Positions 1 to 10,838 of a stretch of DNA of 64,000 nucleotides are shown here, piece after piece. Both the position numbers and the translations under genes were made by a program. The notes beneath the pieces were generated by a model. It was not told the DNA's origin and did no database searches. It saw nothing but the letters and a program-made list of their open reading frames with translations. Each line of letters opens with the position of its first letter. The first letter of the stretch is position 1. Origin of the DNA: Gelatoporia subvermispora B (Eukaryota; Basidiomycota; Agaricomycetes; Polyporales; Gelatoporiaceae); NCBI GenBank assembly GCA_000320605.2, contig KB445791.1, forward strand, positions 3,460,576 to 3,524,575, in the 5' to 3' direction.

Positions 1-1031
1 GAATTTCTCCCATCAAATGCTTGGTCTTTGTCGTCGGAAGAAATTGGCGAGCCACCCACCTATAGTAAGTGACAAATCAATGAGCAATCCACTCGAAATA
101 CATAAGGAACCGTACGATCTGAGGAAGGCAGGTGTGAGGTTCAAGATAATCGTGCCCTTCATGACATCGAAAGTGAAGTTGATGGCTAAGTCCAGGTATT
201 GTAGGTTACGGCCTTTGATGGTTTGAGCATAAATATTAGGTATGAGAAACACCCTGCGTACAGTGCGGGAGGCCCACGAACACCCTGTTACTTGCACGAG
301 CAACAATGCGAGGCATTACAGACATCGAATCGACCTCTGTCCATTCTGTCCCCGACTTGCATCAGATCAATCACCCAAAGCGTATGAGGGACACTAACTA
401 TCACCGTCCATAGGTAGATACTCATCGAAGGCACGTGCAATTTCATCCATGACATCAGGGAGTACAGTGACCAGGCTCCTTGTGAGTGTCTCCCTAATGA
501 TACCGACATGATATTGATCATCAGATTCGCCCAATGTGTACTGTGTCTTCATGATCTAAGCAATTTCTGGATTATGCGAGGATCCTTGTATGGATGATGT
601 ATCGCACCATTTCTGCACCTTTGTTGGACGAGACTTGGTCATCTTGCAGCCTGCGCACTTCTTCTATGAGAGTGCGACCACTGATGACCACTATCCATCT
701 ATCGAGCATTGGCACTTTGAAAGTAGATCCTTTAAACTGGTCCATCGCTGTCACCAATATTCAGAAATAAAGCATATCTAGTGAACCTATCTTCACATAT
801 CCTTCCTGAAGAAGATCGCGTGAATTGACAAAGAATTTGTATGCACCAACATACGACAACAGAGGCGCGGATGGTCCGACTGTCGGTATCCTGTTCAACT
901 AAGTGATTCCTGTCATTGGACCGAATCCGGAGACGCTTGAGAATGTGACAATTACACACCGGATCGTGCCACCAGTTGTACAGGACTACTGCTGGTACTG
1001 CACACAACAAGATGTATAAAGGAAAGTCCAT
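1..1031 (-). CDS. Cytochrome P450 monooxygenase, tandem copy 1 (3' end outside window)
   Basis: Membrane-bound haem monooxygenase; only the N-terminal half is inside the window. The start codon is at 1031 and begins MDFPLYILLCAVPAVVLYNW, a membrane anchor followed by a basic WWHDP hinge. After a short intron come the segments around STFKVPMLDRWIVVISG (near 700), YTLGESDDQYH (near 520) and YLDLAINFTFDVMKG (near 180), each with a clear counterpart in copies 2-4. No stop or frameshift is seen in the exons up to the window edge, where the frame still reads through VARQFLPTTKTK. The haem-binding end, with the ExxR and FxxGxHAC motifs, must lie to the left. The substrate cannot be told. The intron after exon 1 is also similar to that of copy 2, so the duplication is fairly recent. 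Certain as a P450; whether it is functional is not known. Confidence 0.85.
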
Positions 1032-1073
1032 GGCGAGTGTCAGAGGGGAGAGCGAGGTCGCGATATGGGCATG

Positions 1074-1081
1074 TATCTATA
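1074..1081 (-). promoter_or_regulatory. TATA element of P450 copy 1
   Basis: On the minus strand this reads TATAGATA, about 45 bp upstream of the start codon at 1031. It is followed upstream by CTCATCTGC, a stretch also found beside the TATA boxes of copies 2 and 3. Confidence 0.5.
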
Positions 1082-1759
1082 GCAGATGAGCCGCCGCTCA
1101 GTCGTTGTCAGCCTTCGGCAGCATCTCATGAAGGGCATCTGGAACGGAGCCTGCGTTCTTCGTCCATACGTAACAACGCCGTGTCAGATTGGGCCTGTCA
1201 ATGCTGCCTGTCGCTCTAATTAGATTACGACGGATCAGATGAATAAGGTCCAGAGATATGCCATGAGAGCCGGGCTTGCTGTTGCTAGCTCAAGAAAGCC
1301 TAGCCCTTGTTCATCCGAGGTGTTCATATCTCTGAATTAGCATTCTTTCTGCCGAAGAACACGTCGATACATTACCATAAAGGCTTGCAATGCAAATGCA
1401 ACGTGCTCTATCTAGTAGTACTTACAATTCGTTATCACGAGAGCTTGCGCATTGACCAGAGCGGGATATACATAGCAAACCACAGTGAATTTCGAAGTGA
1501 GCCGGTATGTGCCTCAGACAAACATTCGACGGAGATGATGGAAGGACCCGGCCAACGGTCCGACTCCAACTGCGCTGTCACATCGTGTGTGGGGTTACAC
1601 AAGCACGACTTGCGAGCTCGGATTTCAAGATCCATCCTCCGTATCCGCCCCATTTTCGTGCCAGCACCAAATATTGGATGTCATTCTATCGGGGTCGGTG
1701 CATTCTAGATAGTTATCATAATGCGCTCTCAGAAGTCTTAGTGAGGGGAATGTGAAATA
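1082..1759. other. Spacer between P450 copies 1 and 2, with a conserved upstream block
   Basis: No gene is seen. Near 1371-1470 it carries a weaker version of the block found upstream of copies 2 and 3, recognised by TGCGCATTGACC-GAGCGG at about 1445. A second block near 1540-1625 (GGACCCGGCC, CACGACTTGCGAGCTCGG) resembles 7285-7360, so the duplicated unit extends well into the upstream DNA. Confidence 0.5.
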
Positions 1760-3793
1760 TCACGTTTGGCGCCTTCGGAATAGGACCCTCGCTGTAGAGT
1801 CTGGTACGATACCCGTCGCAAACCACTTGTTCTCAGGACGCTCACCCCCACGTTGAAACTTGATATCGTAGTTGAGTACAATGTACGCCAGCATAGCTTT
1901 AAGCTCGTTTGCAGCAAAAAATCGTCCTGGGCTGCCAGAATGGTTCAATAGACGGACTCCTTATAACATAGCCAAGCCTGCTTACCATGCATGCTTGCCG
2001 TGTCCGAAGACAACGTATTCAGCGGATGTGCTGACATATTGATGCTTCAAAGCTTCACCATCTTCTCTAAGCCTGGAAAAGCGGAAAGGGTCAAAATTTG
2101 CAGCATTCGGATACAGTTCATCATCGCTGTGGGTTGGAGTGGCGGCTACTGTAATGATATTCCCCGCTGGAACGAATGTGCCGTCGGAGAGATGTAGATC
2201 CTCCAAGACGAGTCGAGTCATCGTGGCTTCGCAGGAGATGTTTCGTCAGGTCAGAGACATGTACGTATATATATATGAACGTACTGGCGGTGATCCCGTT
2301 CATACGTTGCGATTCCTTCATGAAGCTATCCAACTTCCACATTTTTGTCAATGCAGCTTTGGTCCAACCCTCACTTGCAACGACAGCTTCGACTTCTTCT
2401 CGAAGCGGTCGTATATAATGCGGTTCCGCAGCGAGATGATAGAGCGCATGAGTAACACTCTGTCAAGTTAAGAGGAAGGTCAAAACAATTACCGATAAAG
2501 CTACGAAATCACAAACACTTACATTAGACGATGTGTGGATAGCAGCGAAGTTGACACCAAGCATTATCTTAACAAGGATCTCCACGCGGGTGTCATTCCC
2601 CTCTGCCTCGTCGATGAGCCACATGAGTAGGTCATTCTGCGCTCCACAAGGATCAGGGGTCAATATGCCGTGCATTCGCGACGATGACCTACAGGTTTGT
2701 CTGCCCAATTTTCCCCATGCTCTAGTTTCAATCGTTGGCGCTCTTCAATGAGTGGCCAAAGAATATCGCCTGTCAATTGATTGGTTCTGATCGTCGGGAG
2801 AAATTTGCGGGCCACCCATCTATGTTAAGCAATGGATTAATGGAATGGCTCATTCGAATGTGAAAGAAATCGTACGATCTGAGGAAAGAGGGGGTAAGGT
2901 TTAGAATCATTACACCTTTCATGACATCGGCAGTAAAGTTGACAGCCAGGTCTAGGTACTGTGCATTGCGGCCTTTAGCGGCGTCAGCTAGGACAGCTGG
3001 CATGCGAGACGTTCTGCTCACAGTAAGGAATCCCAACAAATATCCGGTTACTTGCGCGAGCAACAATCTGAGGCATCACGGACATGGAATCGACCGGAGT
3101 CCACCCTGTTTTTGAGTGGCATCAGAGGAAGCACTGTCTCCAAATGTATGAGTGATACTGACCAGCACCATCAGCAGGTAAGTAGTCATCGAAGGCACGT
3201 GCGATTTCATCCATGACATCGGGGAGCAAGATGCTCAAGTTCCGAGTGAGTGAGTCTCTGATGACCGCGATGTGATACTGGTCATCAGATTCGCCCAACG
3301 TGTATTTCGACTTCATGAGCTTCAGAAGTGCGGAATTAGACAAGAATTTCTCTAGTGGATAATTTAACATACCACTTCTGCACCTTTCAAAGCCGAAACT
3401 TTGTCATCGTCCAGCCTACGCAGCTCTTCTATGAGAGTGCGACCATTGACGACCACTAGCCATCTATCGAACATTGGCACTTTGAACGTGGATCCTTTAT
3501 ACTGGCCCAATACTGTCACATTTTCAACCCCAGATGATTCCGGTCAACATACCTTCTCATATCCCTCTTGAAGCATATCGCGTGCATCGACAAAGAACCT
3601 GTATGCACCAATATACGACAACAGAGGTGCTGAAGGTCCGACTGTCGGTATCCTGTTCAACTACGTGACTCCTGTCATTAGACTGAACTCGGAGACGTTC
3701 GAGCATGCGACGACTACGCACCGGGTCGCGCCACCAGTTGTACAGGAGTACTGCTGGTACCACGCACAGCAAGATGTACCAAGGAGCGTCCAT
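1760..3793 (-). CDS. Cytochrome P450 monooxygenase, tandem copy 2 (complete)
   Basis: Complete multi-exon haem monooxygenase, ER-anchored by MDAPWYILLCVVPAVLLYNW. An upstream in-frame ATG exists, but the start at 3793 matches the other copies. Visible segments in order are IPTVGPSAPLLSYIGAYRF; STFKVPMLDRW (near 3480); YTLGESDDQYH (3300); YLDLAVNFTADVMKG (2960); FLPTIRTNQLTGDILWPLI; the I-helix NFAAIHTSSN (near 2550), in which His-Thr replaces the usual E/D-T; the K-helix ExxR as ESQR (2330); and FGHGKHAC/PGRFF. The codon of the haem-ligand cysteine is split by an intron (TG/C, 1940-1983). The protein ends ARVLFRRRQT. Family is that of fungal ent-kaurene-oxidase-like P450s (CYP503/CYP512 type by I-helix style, an inference). 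Substrate unknown; terpenoid or steroid oxidation is a guess from the family. Confidence 0.9.
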
Positions 3794-3837
3794 GGCAAGC
3801 GGCAGAGGGGGAGCGACTAAAGTTGCGACCAAGCGCG

Positions 3838-3850
3838 TATATATATATAT
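3838..3850 (-). promoter_or_regulatory. TATA element of P450 copy 2
   Basis: An alternating TA run 45-57 bp upstream of the start codon at 3793, followed upstream by CATCTGA as in the sister genes. Confidence 0.6.
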
Positions 3851-4076
3851 CAGATGATGCCCGGCTCAGTCTTCGTCGACCATTGATAACGTCCCGGTAT
3901 GAATGGCCCCTGTGGTGGAGCGTGTGCTCTTCGCTCGAACGTAGTAACATCGCGGTTGACGCTTGCCGCACGAACTAAGTGACGGGGATATCCAGATGGG
4001 TAAACCTGAGGCTGCTTGAGGCGTCGCCTCTCACAGCTGCCATGCCTCTCTTCTGTCTGCTGAGAATCACGTCCAT

Positions 4077-4161
4077 CCATTACGGTAATGGCTTGCAACT
4101 TGCTCATTCTGGTGGCATTTCCAATGCAGTGTCACGATGGGCTGCGCATTGACCGGAGCGG
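4077..4161 (-). promoter_or_regulatory. Conserved upstream block of P450 copy 2
   Basis: About 85 bp, 285-370 bp upstream of the start codon, nearly repeated upstream of copy 3 (7133-7212) and more weakly upstream of copy 1 (1371-1470). The core on the plus strand is TTTCCAATGCAGTGTCACGA followed by TGGGCT-CGCATTGACCGGAG. Conservation beyond the TATA region suggests either shared regulation or simply a recent duplication; the sequence alone cannot separate these. Confidence 0.45.
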
Positions 4162-4525
4162 GCTATATATAGGGTTTCACGTGATCAAATGATTCGGACG
4201 ATGCGCGTTTTGGATTGTCGAAGAAGATGGAAGCGCTCGACCATGAAGCTTTGAAGTTTAACGCAAACTGTGCGTCTACTGCGGGGCTGCAAAATCGGGA
4301 CTCGGGGATTAAAATACGGCAAAAATGGAATACTCGCTGTTGCTCGCATGATATATCCACTGGTCATCCGCAAATGATGCCTTGGGAAACGGAGATCCAC
4401 AACGACCCGGGTGTCTCCAGGAAGCCGAGACTCGTTGCGACGGTTCTAGGATGTCATATACTCGGGTCAAAAGCTAGTACAATGTCCAAACATGTCACAT
4501 CGTGAATCCAGTGAGGCCCGAAATA
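4162..4525. other. Spacer between P450 copy 2 promoter and exon relic
   Basis: No gene, RNA or repeat recognised; it does not align obviously with the spacers of the other units. Confidence 0.4.
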
Positions 4526-4680
4526 TTAGTTCTGATGCTTCCATGACAGAACACCCGCATTCGGCTCAAGGATGCTAGTTGAGCCGATCCACTGGTTCTG
4601 CGGTCGAGGCGCACTATCCTCGAAATTTAGGTCATAGTTCATGATGATGTACGACCATTCAAGAACATTGTCTCGTGAAT
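4526..4680 (-). pseudogene. Solitary P450 terminal exon (relic)
   Basis: The minus-strand frame reads YIIMNYDLNFEDSAPRPQNQ, then WIGSTSILEPNAGVLSWKHQN and a stop. This matches the last exon of copy 4 (YIIINFDLKFENDAPRPNNQ, WIGSTIIPEPNAHVLFRKRQN) better than its neighbours 2 and 3. Upstream, where PGRFF and HELKAM should be, similarity fades quickly; only a decayed trace remains near 4690. No other P450 exon lies close by, so this is the tail of a lost fifth copy related to copy 4. Confidence 0.75.
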
Positions 4681-4767
4681 TTTGAATCTCGTTACGTCGG
4701 ACTGAATGCATGCGTATCCAGTGACCTTTTCAATGCCTTCTCGGGGCTACCAATATTGGGGGTAACG

Positions 4768-6799
4768 TCACTTCTGTCGGCTCCGGAAAAGGACCTTCAC
4801 TTTAGAGTCCGGCACTATGGCCGTGGCGAACCACTTGCTTTCCGGGCGCACGCCCTGATGCTCGAACCTTAAGTCGTAGTTGAGCACAATGTACGCCAAC
4901 ATTGCCTTGAGTTCATTCACAGCGAAAAAGCGTCCCGGACTATGCGATTGATCGAATGAGCAGCGGAGTTGAGAGAACCAAGCAGGCTTACCATGCATGT
5001 TTGCCGTGTCCAAAGACCATATACTCCGCAGTTGTGCTGACATATTGGTGCTTCATAGTGTCGCCACTTTCTCTGAGCCTCGAGAAGCGGAAAGGATCAA
5101 ATCTAGCAGCATCAGGGTATAGCTCGTCGTCGGTATGGGTTGGCGTCGACGCCGCAGTGACGATGATGCCAGCAGGAACAAATGTACCGTCAGAGAGATG
5201 TAGATCTTGCAAAGCGAGTCGACTCAAGGAGACTTCGTAGGAGATATTGCTCAGCCAATCAATTGACGCGTAGGCAGCGTATATAAACATACCGGAGTTG
5301 GTCCCATCCACCCGGTGCGATTCCTTCATGAAGCTATCTAGTTTCCACATCTTCATCAGAGCGATCTTGGTCCAGCCTTCCTTTGTGATGATAGCCTCGA
5401 CTTCCTCTCGCAGCGGTTGTATATAATGTGGCTCTGCAGCGAGATTGTAGAGCGCATGTGTGAAAGTCTACCAAATTAGATTGAGCTATGAACAATACCC
5501 GATCGAACCATGCCTTCAAGCGACTTACATGAGATGCTGTGTGAACTGCAGTGAAGTTGACATTGAGCATAATCTTGACGAGATTTTCTACACGAGCATC
5601 ATTTCCCTCCGCTTCGTCGATAAGCCACATGAGCATGTCATTCTATGCTCAACAACAGTCAGATGCTCATGCAATTTGTTCGCTCCAACGACTCACGGGT
5701 TTGTCTACCCAGCTGTCCCCATGTTCCATTTTCAGTCGTCGTCGCTCCGCTATAAGCGGCCAAAGTATATCGCCCGTCATCCGAATGGTCTTAGACGTTG
5801 GGAGGAGATTGCGAACGAGCCAACTACATTTGACGATGTATCATTGGAGTAATCCATTCAGATGTATGAAGGAACCGTACGGCCTGAGAAATGCAGGCGT
5901 GAGACCCAACATAATCGTGCCTTTCGTGACATCGGCAGTGAAGTTGATCGCCAAATCCAGGTATTTCGGATCTCGGCCTATATTTATATCAGCCAATATA
6001 CACGGCATGCGAGATGTCTTGCTTACAATGTGGAAGGCCTACAAAAATTCGATTGCTCACACGGGCGACAATCTGAGGCATTATGTTCATTGCATCGACC
6101 GGGATCCACTCTGTTTTGGAGTCACGTCAGATCAAGCACAGCCCCAAAAGAAGCAAAAGACACCGACTATCATTGTCTGTGGGGATGCATTCATTGAAGG
6201 CATGTGCAATTTCGTCCACGACATCGGGTACCAAGACACTCAAGTTCCTCGTGAGCGTGTCCCTGATGACCGGAATGTGGAATTGGTCATCGAATTTGCC
6301 CACTGTGTACCGCGTCCTCAAGAGCTATATCGGCGCTGCATTAGACAAGAATCCTTGAGCCAAATAATCTATCTCACCTCTTCCGAAGCTTTTTCCAACG
6401 ACGCTTGATCGTCCTTGAGTCTGCGTAGCTCCTCTATGAGACTGCGGCCGCTGACGACCACCAGCCATCTATCGAACATTGCCACTTTGAAAGTGGATCC
6501 TTTGTACTGTCCTAGCGCCGTCAAAGTTTTTCGAATTTAGATGAACTTAGTCAAATACCTTCGCATAGCCCTCGTACAGAACAGTGCGCGCATTGGTGAA
6601 GAATTTATATGCGCCAATGTACGACAGCAGAGGCGCGGAAGGTCCTACTGTCGGTATCCTGCTCAACTATATGGCACTTATTGTTAGACCGGGCCAGATG
6701 ACGTTCGAGCAGGAGTGAATTATGCACCGGGTCGTGCCACCACATGTACAGGAGGACTGCTGGTACAACAAATAGCAAGAGATACCAAGGGACGTCCAT
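4768..6799 (-). CDS. Cytochrome P450 monooxygenase, tandem copy 3 (complete)
   Basis: Complete ER-anchored P450 starting MDVPWYLLLFVVPAVLLYMW at 6799. In order are STFKVAMFDRWLVVVSGRSL (near 6480), YTVGKFDDQFHIPVIRDTLT (6300), NLLPTSKTIRMTGDILWPLI (5790), the I-helix NFTAVHTAS (5560), the K-helix motif ESHR (5320), DPFRFSRLRE (5090) and FGHGKHAC/PGRFFAVNELKAM. The haem-cysteine codon is split by an intron (TG/T, 4948-4992). The C-terminus is SKVKVLFRSRQK. All segments stay open, so the gene looks functional. It resembles copy 2 more closely than copy 4. The I-helix alanine-to-threonine change and the ExxR change (ESHR for ESQR) are the clearest differences in the catalytic core. Substrate unknown. 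Confidence 0.9.
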
Positions 6800-6852
6800 G
6801 GCGAATGTCAGAGAGAGAGAGAGAGAGCGATTAAGGTCGCGATATAAGCACG

Positions 6853-6858
6853 TATATA
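6853..6858 (-). promoter_or_regulatory. TATA element of P450 copy 3
   Basis: TATATA 54-60 bp upstream of the start codon at 6799, next to CTCATCTGCC as in copies 1 and 2. A GA-repeat (6811-6830) lies between the TATA and the start codon. Confidence 0.6.
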
Positions 6859-7132
6859 TGGCAGATGAGGCACCGCCCAGCATTTGTCAACCCTTGATAA
6901 TATCTCATGAAGGAGTCCTAGGACGCCGGGGACGCGGCCTGTGTTCCTCGGTCATACATTGTGATACCGCACCAGATTAAGCCTACCAATTGTCGCCTGT
7001 CCCCCGAGGCGGCAAGAATACTTCAGATGGGTAAGTCTCAGGCTGGCCTGAGCCAGCAACAGCAGGCTCGACGCTCATGGCTATCATGCCTAGCTCTCAG
7101 TCAGCTTTCGGTCTGTTGAGGAACATGTCTAT

Positions 7133-7212
7133 CCAATTACCGTAGTGGCTTGCTCATTCTTATGGTATTTCCAATGCAGTGTCACGATGGGCTACGCATT
7201 GACCGGAGCGGA
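7133..7212 (-). promoter_or_regulatory. Conserved upstream block of P450 copy 3
   Basis: Nearly the same sequence as 4077-4161, including TTTCCAATGCAGTGTCACGA and GCATTGACCGGAGCGGA, 335-415 bp upstream of the copy 3 start codon. Copy 4 has no evident counterpart upstream of its own start. Confidence 0.45.
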
Positions 7213-7573
7213 CCAAGTGTATGTGGGCAGGCGTGAAATTTGAAGAGACGGAGTGAATCAGACGGCATGCTCCTTGAGATAGATGATGTAAGGACCCGGC
7301 CAGCGGTACGGCACCGATTGTTCATCTTATGCGGGTCTACGAGGAACGACTTGCAGCGCGAGCTCGGGGGGCAGAGGTAAATCCCTGTTGTAACGTGTAC
7401 TCCAGGTTTGCTTGTCGGCAAACCCTGCCTTGTTCGGGCCTCCACATCAACCCGATATTTTCGGACAATTAGGACCTGCTACGAGGGGTCTATAATACCA
7501 CGTGTCCGAGTACAAGGCTAGTACAAGATCCGAACACGTCGGAGAGATGGATACCAACAGGACCTCTGCAATG
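7213..7573. other. Spacer between P450 copies 3 and 4
   Basis: No gene is recognised. 7285-7360 resembles 1540-1625 in the spacer upstream of copy 1. The open frames here do not show P450 sequence. Confidence 0.4.
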
Positions 7574-9619
7574 TTAGTTCTGTCGCTTCCTGAACAGGAC
7601 GTGCGCATTCGGCTCGGGTATGATAGTCGAGCCTATCCATTGGTTGTTCGGCCGAGGTGCATCGTTCTCGAACTTGAGATCGAAGTTTATGATGATGTAC
7701 GCAAGCATCGCTTTCAGCTCGTGCTCCGCGTAGAAGCGTCCAGGGCTGTGACCAATGAACATGGGACCCAGTGATGCAGTAGGCGGTACTCACCATGCAT
7801 GTTTGCCATGGCCAAAAGGAATGTAATCGGCACGCGTGCTCACAAACTGGTGCTTCATGCCGCCACCCTCTTCGCGCATCCGGTAGAAACGGAAAGGATC
7901 GAATATCTCAGGGTCCGTGTAGATCGTGCCGTCGTGGTGCATTGTAAAGGCTCCGGCGGCAAGGATCGTCCCGCGGGGAATGCGTGTCCCGTCAGACAGC
8001 GTCAAATCGACCATGGCCATACGGGTCAACGCCACTAGACACTTGTCAGTAACGGCGTGATGCGGGATGTGATGCGAAGTACTCACAGCCGTTGAGGCCA
8101 TTGACTCTCTGCGACTCTTTCATGAAGCTGTCGAGCTTCCAGAGCTTGGCCAGGGACGCCTTCGTCCAGCCTTCCTCTTTGATCACGGGGTCGACCTCTT
8201 GGCGGATCTCATATAGAATCGACGGGTTCGCAGCAAGGTGGTAGAGGGCGTGGGTGACGCTCTGTGGTTCAGGCTAAGTCAGTCACCGGACACTAGCACA
8301 TGAGCAGGTGCACGTACGTTCGAAGAGGAGTGGATAGCAGCGAAGTTGATAGTGAGGATTCTCTTCACGACAGCATCCAGCGCATCTGGCTTCCCCCGGG
8401 CCTCGTCCATTAACCACATGAGCATGTCATTCTGGTGGAAGTGTACTGAGCGATCTATGCATAATGCAGAAGCACTGAACTAGACATACAGGCTTCTCAT
8501 CCCAGCTGTCGCCGAACTTACGGACCTCTGCTTCGCGTGCATCGATGATGGGCTGCAAGTGCTCAGTCGCGCGCTTTGCGCTCCTCTTTGTACTCGAAGT
8601 AAGCACACCGACAAACCTAAGCGCGAAGCGTATGAGTAGTGCTCTGTCATAGGCAAAGAACAGATAGGCTCACGGCTTGATGGCGGTGGGAAACAAGTTG
8701 ATCAATGTTCGCCCCTTGATGACGTCCGACGTGAAGTTGATTACGAGCTCCAGGTAGTCTTTATCGCGGCCTGTGCATAGGCAGAGTCAATACAACAGAT
8801 GCTGTCATAGGCAAGCCCCATACATTTCGGAAGGCCGACGAAGATGCGGTTAGTGGCGCGAGCTACGATCTTTTGCATTGACGTAAGGACTGGAACACTG
8901 AGCCATTCTGCGAAGGAGTAGGTCGGGGTTTGAGTGGTACCGGGTAATGACATCCAGGAAACATACCGCCATCTTTTACGGGAATGATCTCTTTGATGGC
9001 AAGCTCCATCTCATCGAGAACCTCGGGAAGGAGCACCGTGAGGCTACGCGTGAGCCTCTCGCGGACGAGGGTGATGTGGTATGGGTCCTTGTGCACCTCC
9101 AAACCGAGGGTCCACTTCGATTGCAAGAGCTGTCAAGACGGAAACCCATCAGAACTCCTTGAATCTTCGAGTGCAAGAGGCACATACCTCGCTAACGGCG
9201 TCTGTGAAAGAGACCTCTTCGTCAGGATACCTGCGCAGCTCCTCCACCAACTCGGGGCCGTTGATCACCACAATCCATTGATCCAGGAGGGGAAGCTTGA
9301 AAGTTGAACCCTTGTACTACATCTTGGGTTAGAGACGCATACATGGAGTAGTCGCGTGACTCGAACCTTGGTATAGCCTTCACTGAGCATCTCTTGTGCA
9401 TTGAAGATGAATCTAATTGCGCCGATGTACGACAAGAGCGGGAGCGAGGGGCCAATGGTTGGAATTGCATATAGCTGTACCAGGTGGCAATGGTAAGTAT
9501 GAGGGCGATCAGTACGCAAATCGTCGAGCGCCACTAACCGAATGTGTCCTCCTGTACAGGAAGACGAGCACGGTGACAATGCCAACGAATATGGCGACCA
9601 GCTGGGCTTTGTCCGACAT
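7574..9619 (-). CDS. Cytochrome P450 monooxygenase, tandem copy 4 (complete, most diverged)
   Basis: Complete P450, starting MSDKAQLVAIFVGIVTVLVF at 9619 with a different anchor from copies 1-3. In order are IPTIGPSLPLLSYIGAIRFI (9440), LLDQWIVVINGPELVEELR (9250), WTLGLEVHKDPYHITLVRER (9090), YLELVINFTSDVIKGRTLIN (8730), the I-helix NFAAIHSSSN (8330; Ser replaces the I-helix Thr of copies 2 and 3), KLWKLDSFMKESQR with the ExxR glutamate and arginine (8130), DPFRFYRMREEGGGMKHQF (7880) and FGHGKHAC/PGRFYAEHELKAM. The haem-cysteine codon is again split (TG/C, 7750-7795). It ends AHVLFRKRQN. The exon relic at 4526 is closest to this copy. The I-helix serine may alter oxygen activation; that is an inference. 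Confidence 0.92.
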
Positions 9620-9691
9620 GGCCGAGTGTAGTAGGGTGCGAGGCGGAGGTAAACCGCAAGTGCCAGGTCAGGGAACCGCCGAAGCCGTTCA

Positions 9692-9697
9692 TATATA
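9692..9697 (-). promoter_or_regulatory. TATA element of P450 copy 4
   Basis: TATATA on the minus strand, 73-78 bp upstream of the start codon at 9619. Confidence 0.5.
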
Positions 9698-10838
9698 CAG
9701 CGTAGGCCCGATGACTTGCCCAGTATTACAATATTGCGGTGCGGTGACGTGCCGCAAGGCACCCTAGTAGAAGAAGGCCACATCCATGACTGATCCTCCT
9801 CCTCGGACGCATATCGTTCGACTCGCTAAACAAGCGCGAGGATTTTCAGAGAGGCATGGGGTGACAGCGCTGCGCGCCCGATAGCGGATTGATGCAGACA
9901 GAGGCCGGAATGGGCGAGATTAAGGCCTGCGCTGGGCGAGGCACAACGCGGGCACGATTGTTGCAAATGCACCCGGGATGCACAGCGATTTTGTACTGGG
10001 CGCGGAGTAGCAACCAAGTGAATGAGGCTGATTTCGCCGCATGAGGTCAGAGGTATCAGTTAAGATGGGACGCCGCGCGCTCACCTGCACAAGTGCTGGT
10101 CGAACGACCGAGCAACTCACGCCCAATTCGCTCCGGCGCGCACGAGGTCATACTTGCACACTCATCCGCTCCTTGAGTCCTTGCTGTGTGCCTTTTCGGG
10201 ACGAATAACGGAAAGAGGCTGAGCGACGACTGTCCTGACTCAGTGGCTCCGACCATAGCAGTAGTGCATGTGGTGGATGTCGTTGATTGAACGACTTCGG
10301 CGAAACCTCTGCGTGGGTTTGAGGAGATTTTCATTGTCGCAGCCATGTCGCGTCCGTGCTGGTGGGATACGTGAAAACATGGATTGTTTCAGTGGTGAGT
10401 TCAGTGGTCTTGCTCAAAGGCGCAGAGGAGGATGGTAGGTGTCAAAGACTCGCCGCGGAGCGCAGCTGACGATCTCTGATCGTGCCGATCACAACCTTTT
10501 CACAACGAACCCGACGAATGCTCTAGTTCGGTCCCTGGACCGTGGATGACATTCTGCGATGACTCTCGTTCATCGAAGTGCTGAAGCTGGTCTTACATTA
10601 CTCGGCCATGATCCTTCATCCTCGCTCATCTCATACCTGAAGAAGGTCGTGATAGATGACATTATCATGAAAAACATCGTGTACATAAAAATATCGTGTG
10701 GACATCAATTATCATCTCGACTAACGCTCATAACGGGGACTTATGTAGGTAGAAAGCGGGAAATAGCTCAGGGATAACAATACGACAGTCGGGATATCAG
10801 CAGGACAGAACAAAGCACGAAGCAAGATTGCACGATAT
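9698..10838. other. Intergenic, no gene recognised
   Basis: Lies between the P450 copy 4 promoter and the 3' end of the DUF2235 gene. A 97-codon minus-strand frame (10056-10346) resembles nothing I know. Near 10666-10701 a short unit (AAAAACATCGTGTAC / AAAAATATCGTGTGG) is repeated in tandem. Confidence 0.4.

Noticed and set aside
7182..7445. Minus-strand frame upstream of P450 copy 3, tested as a gene relic
   Set aside because: Related DNA occurs upstream of copy 1 as well, so it is better explained as duplicated upstream sequence; it shows no P450 or other domain.
10056..10346. 97-codon minus-strand frame starting MAATMKISSN
   Set aside because: No domain, no protein-like pattern and no recognisable exon partners; length is not unusual for chance in GC-rich DNA.
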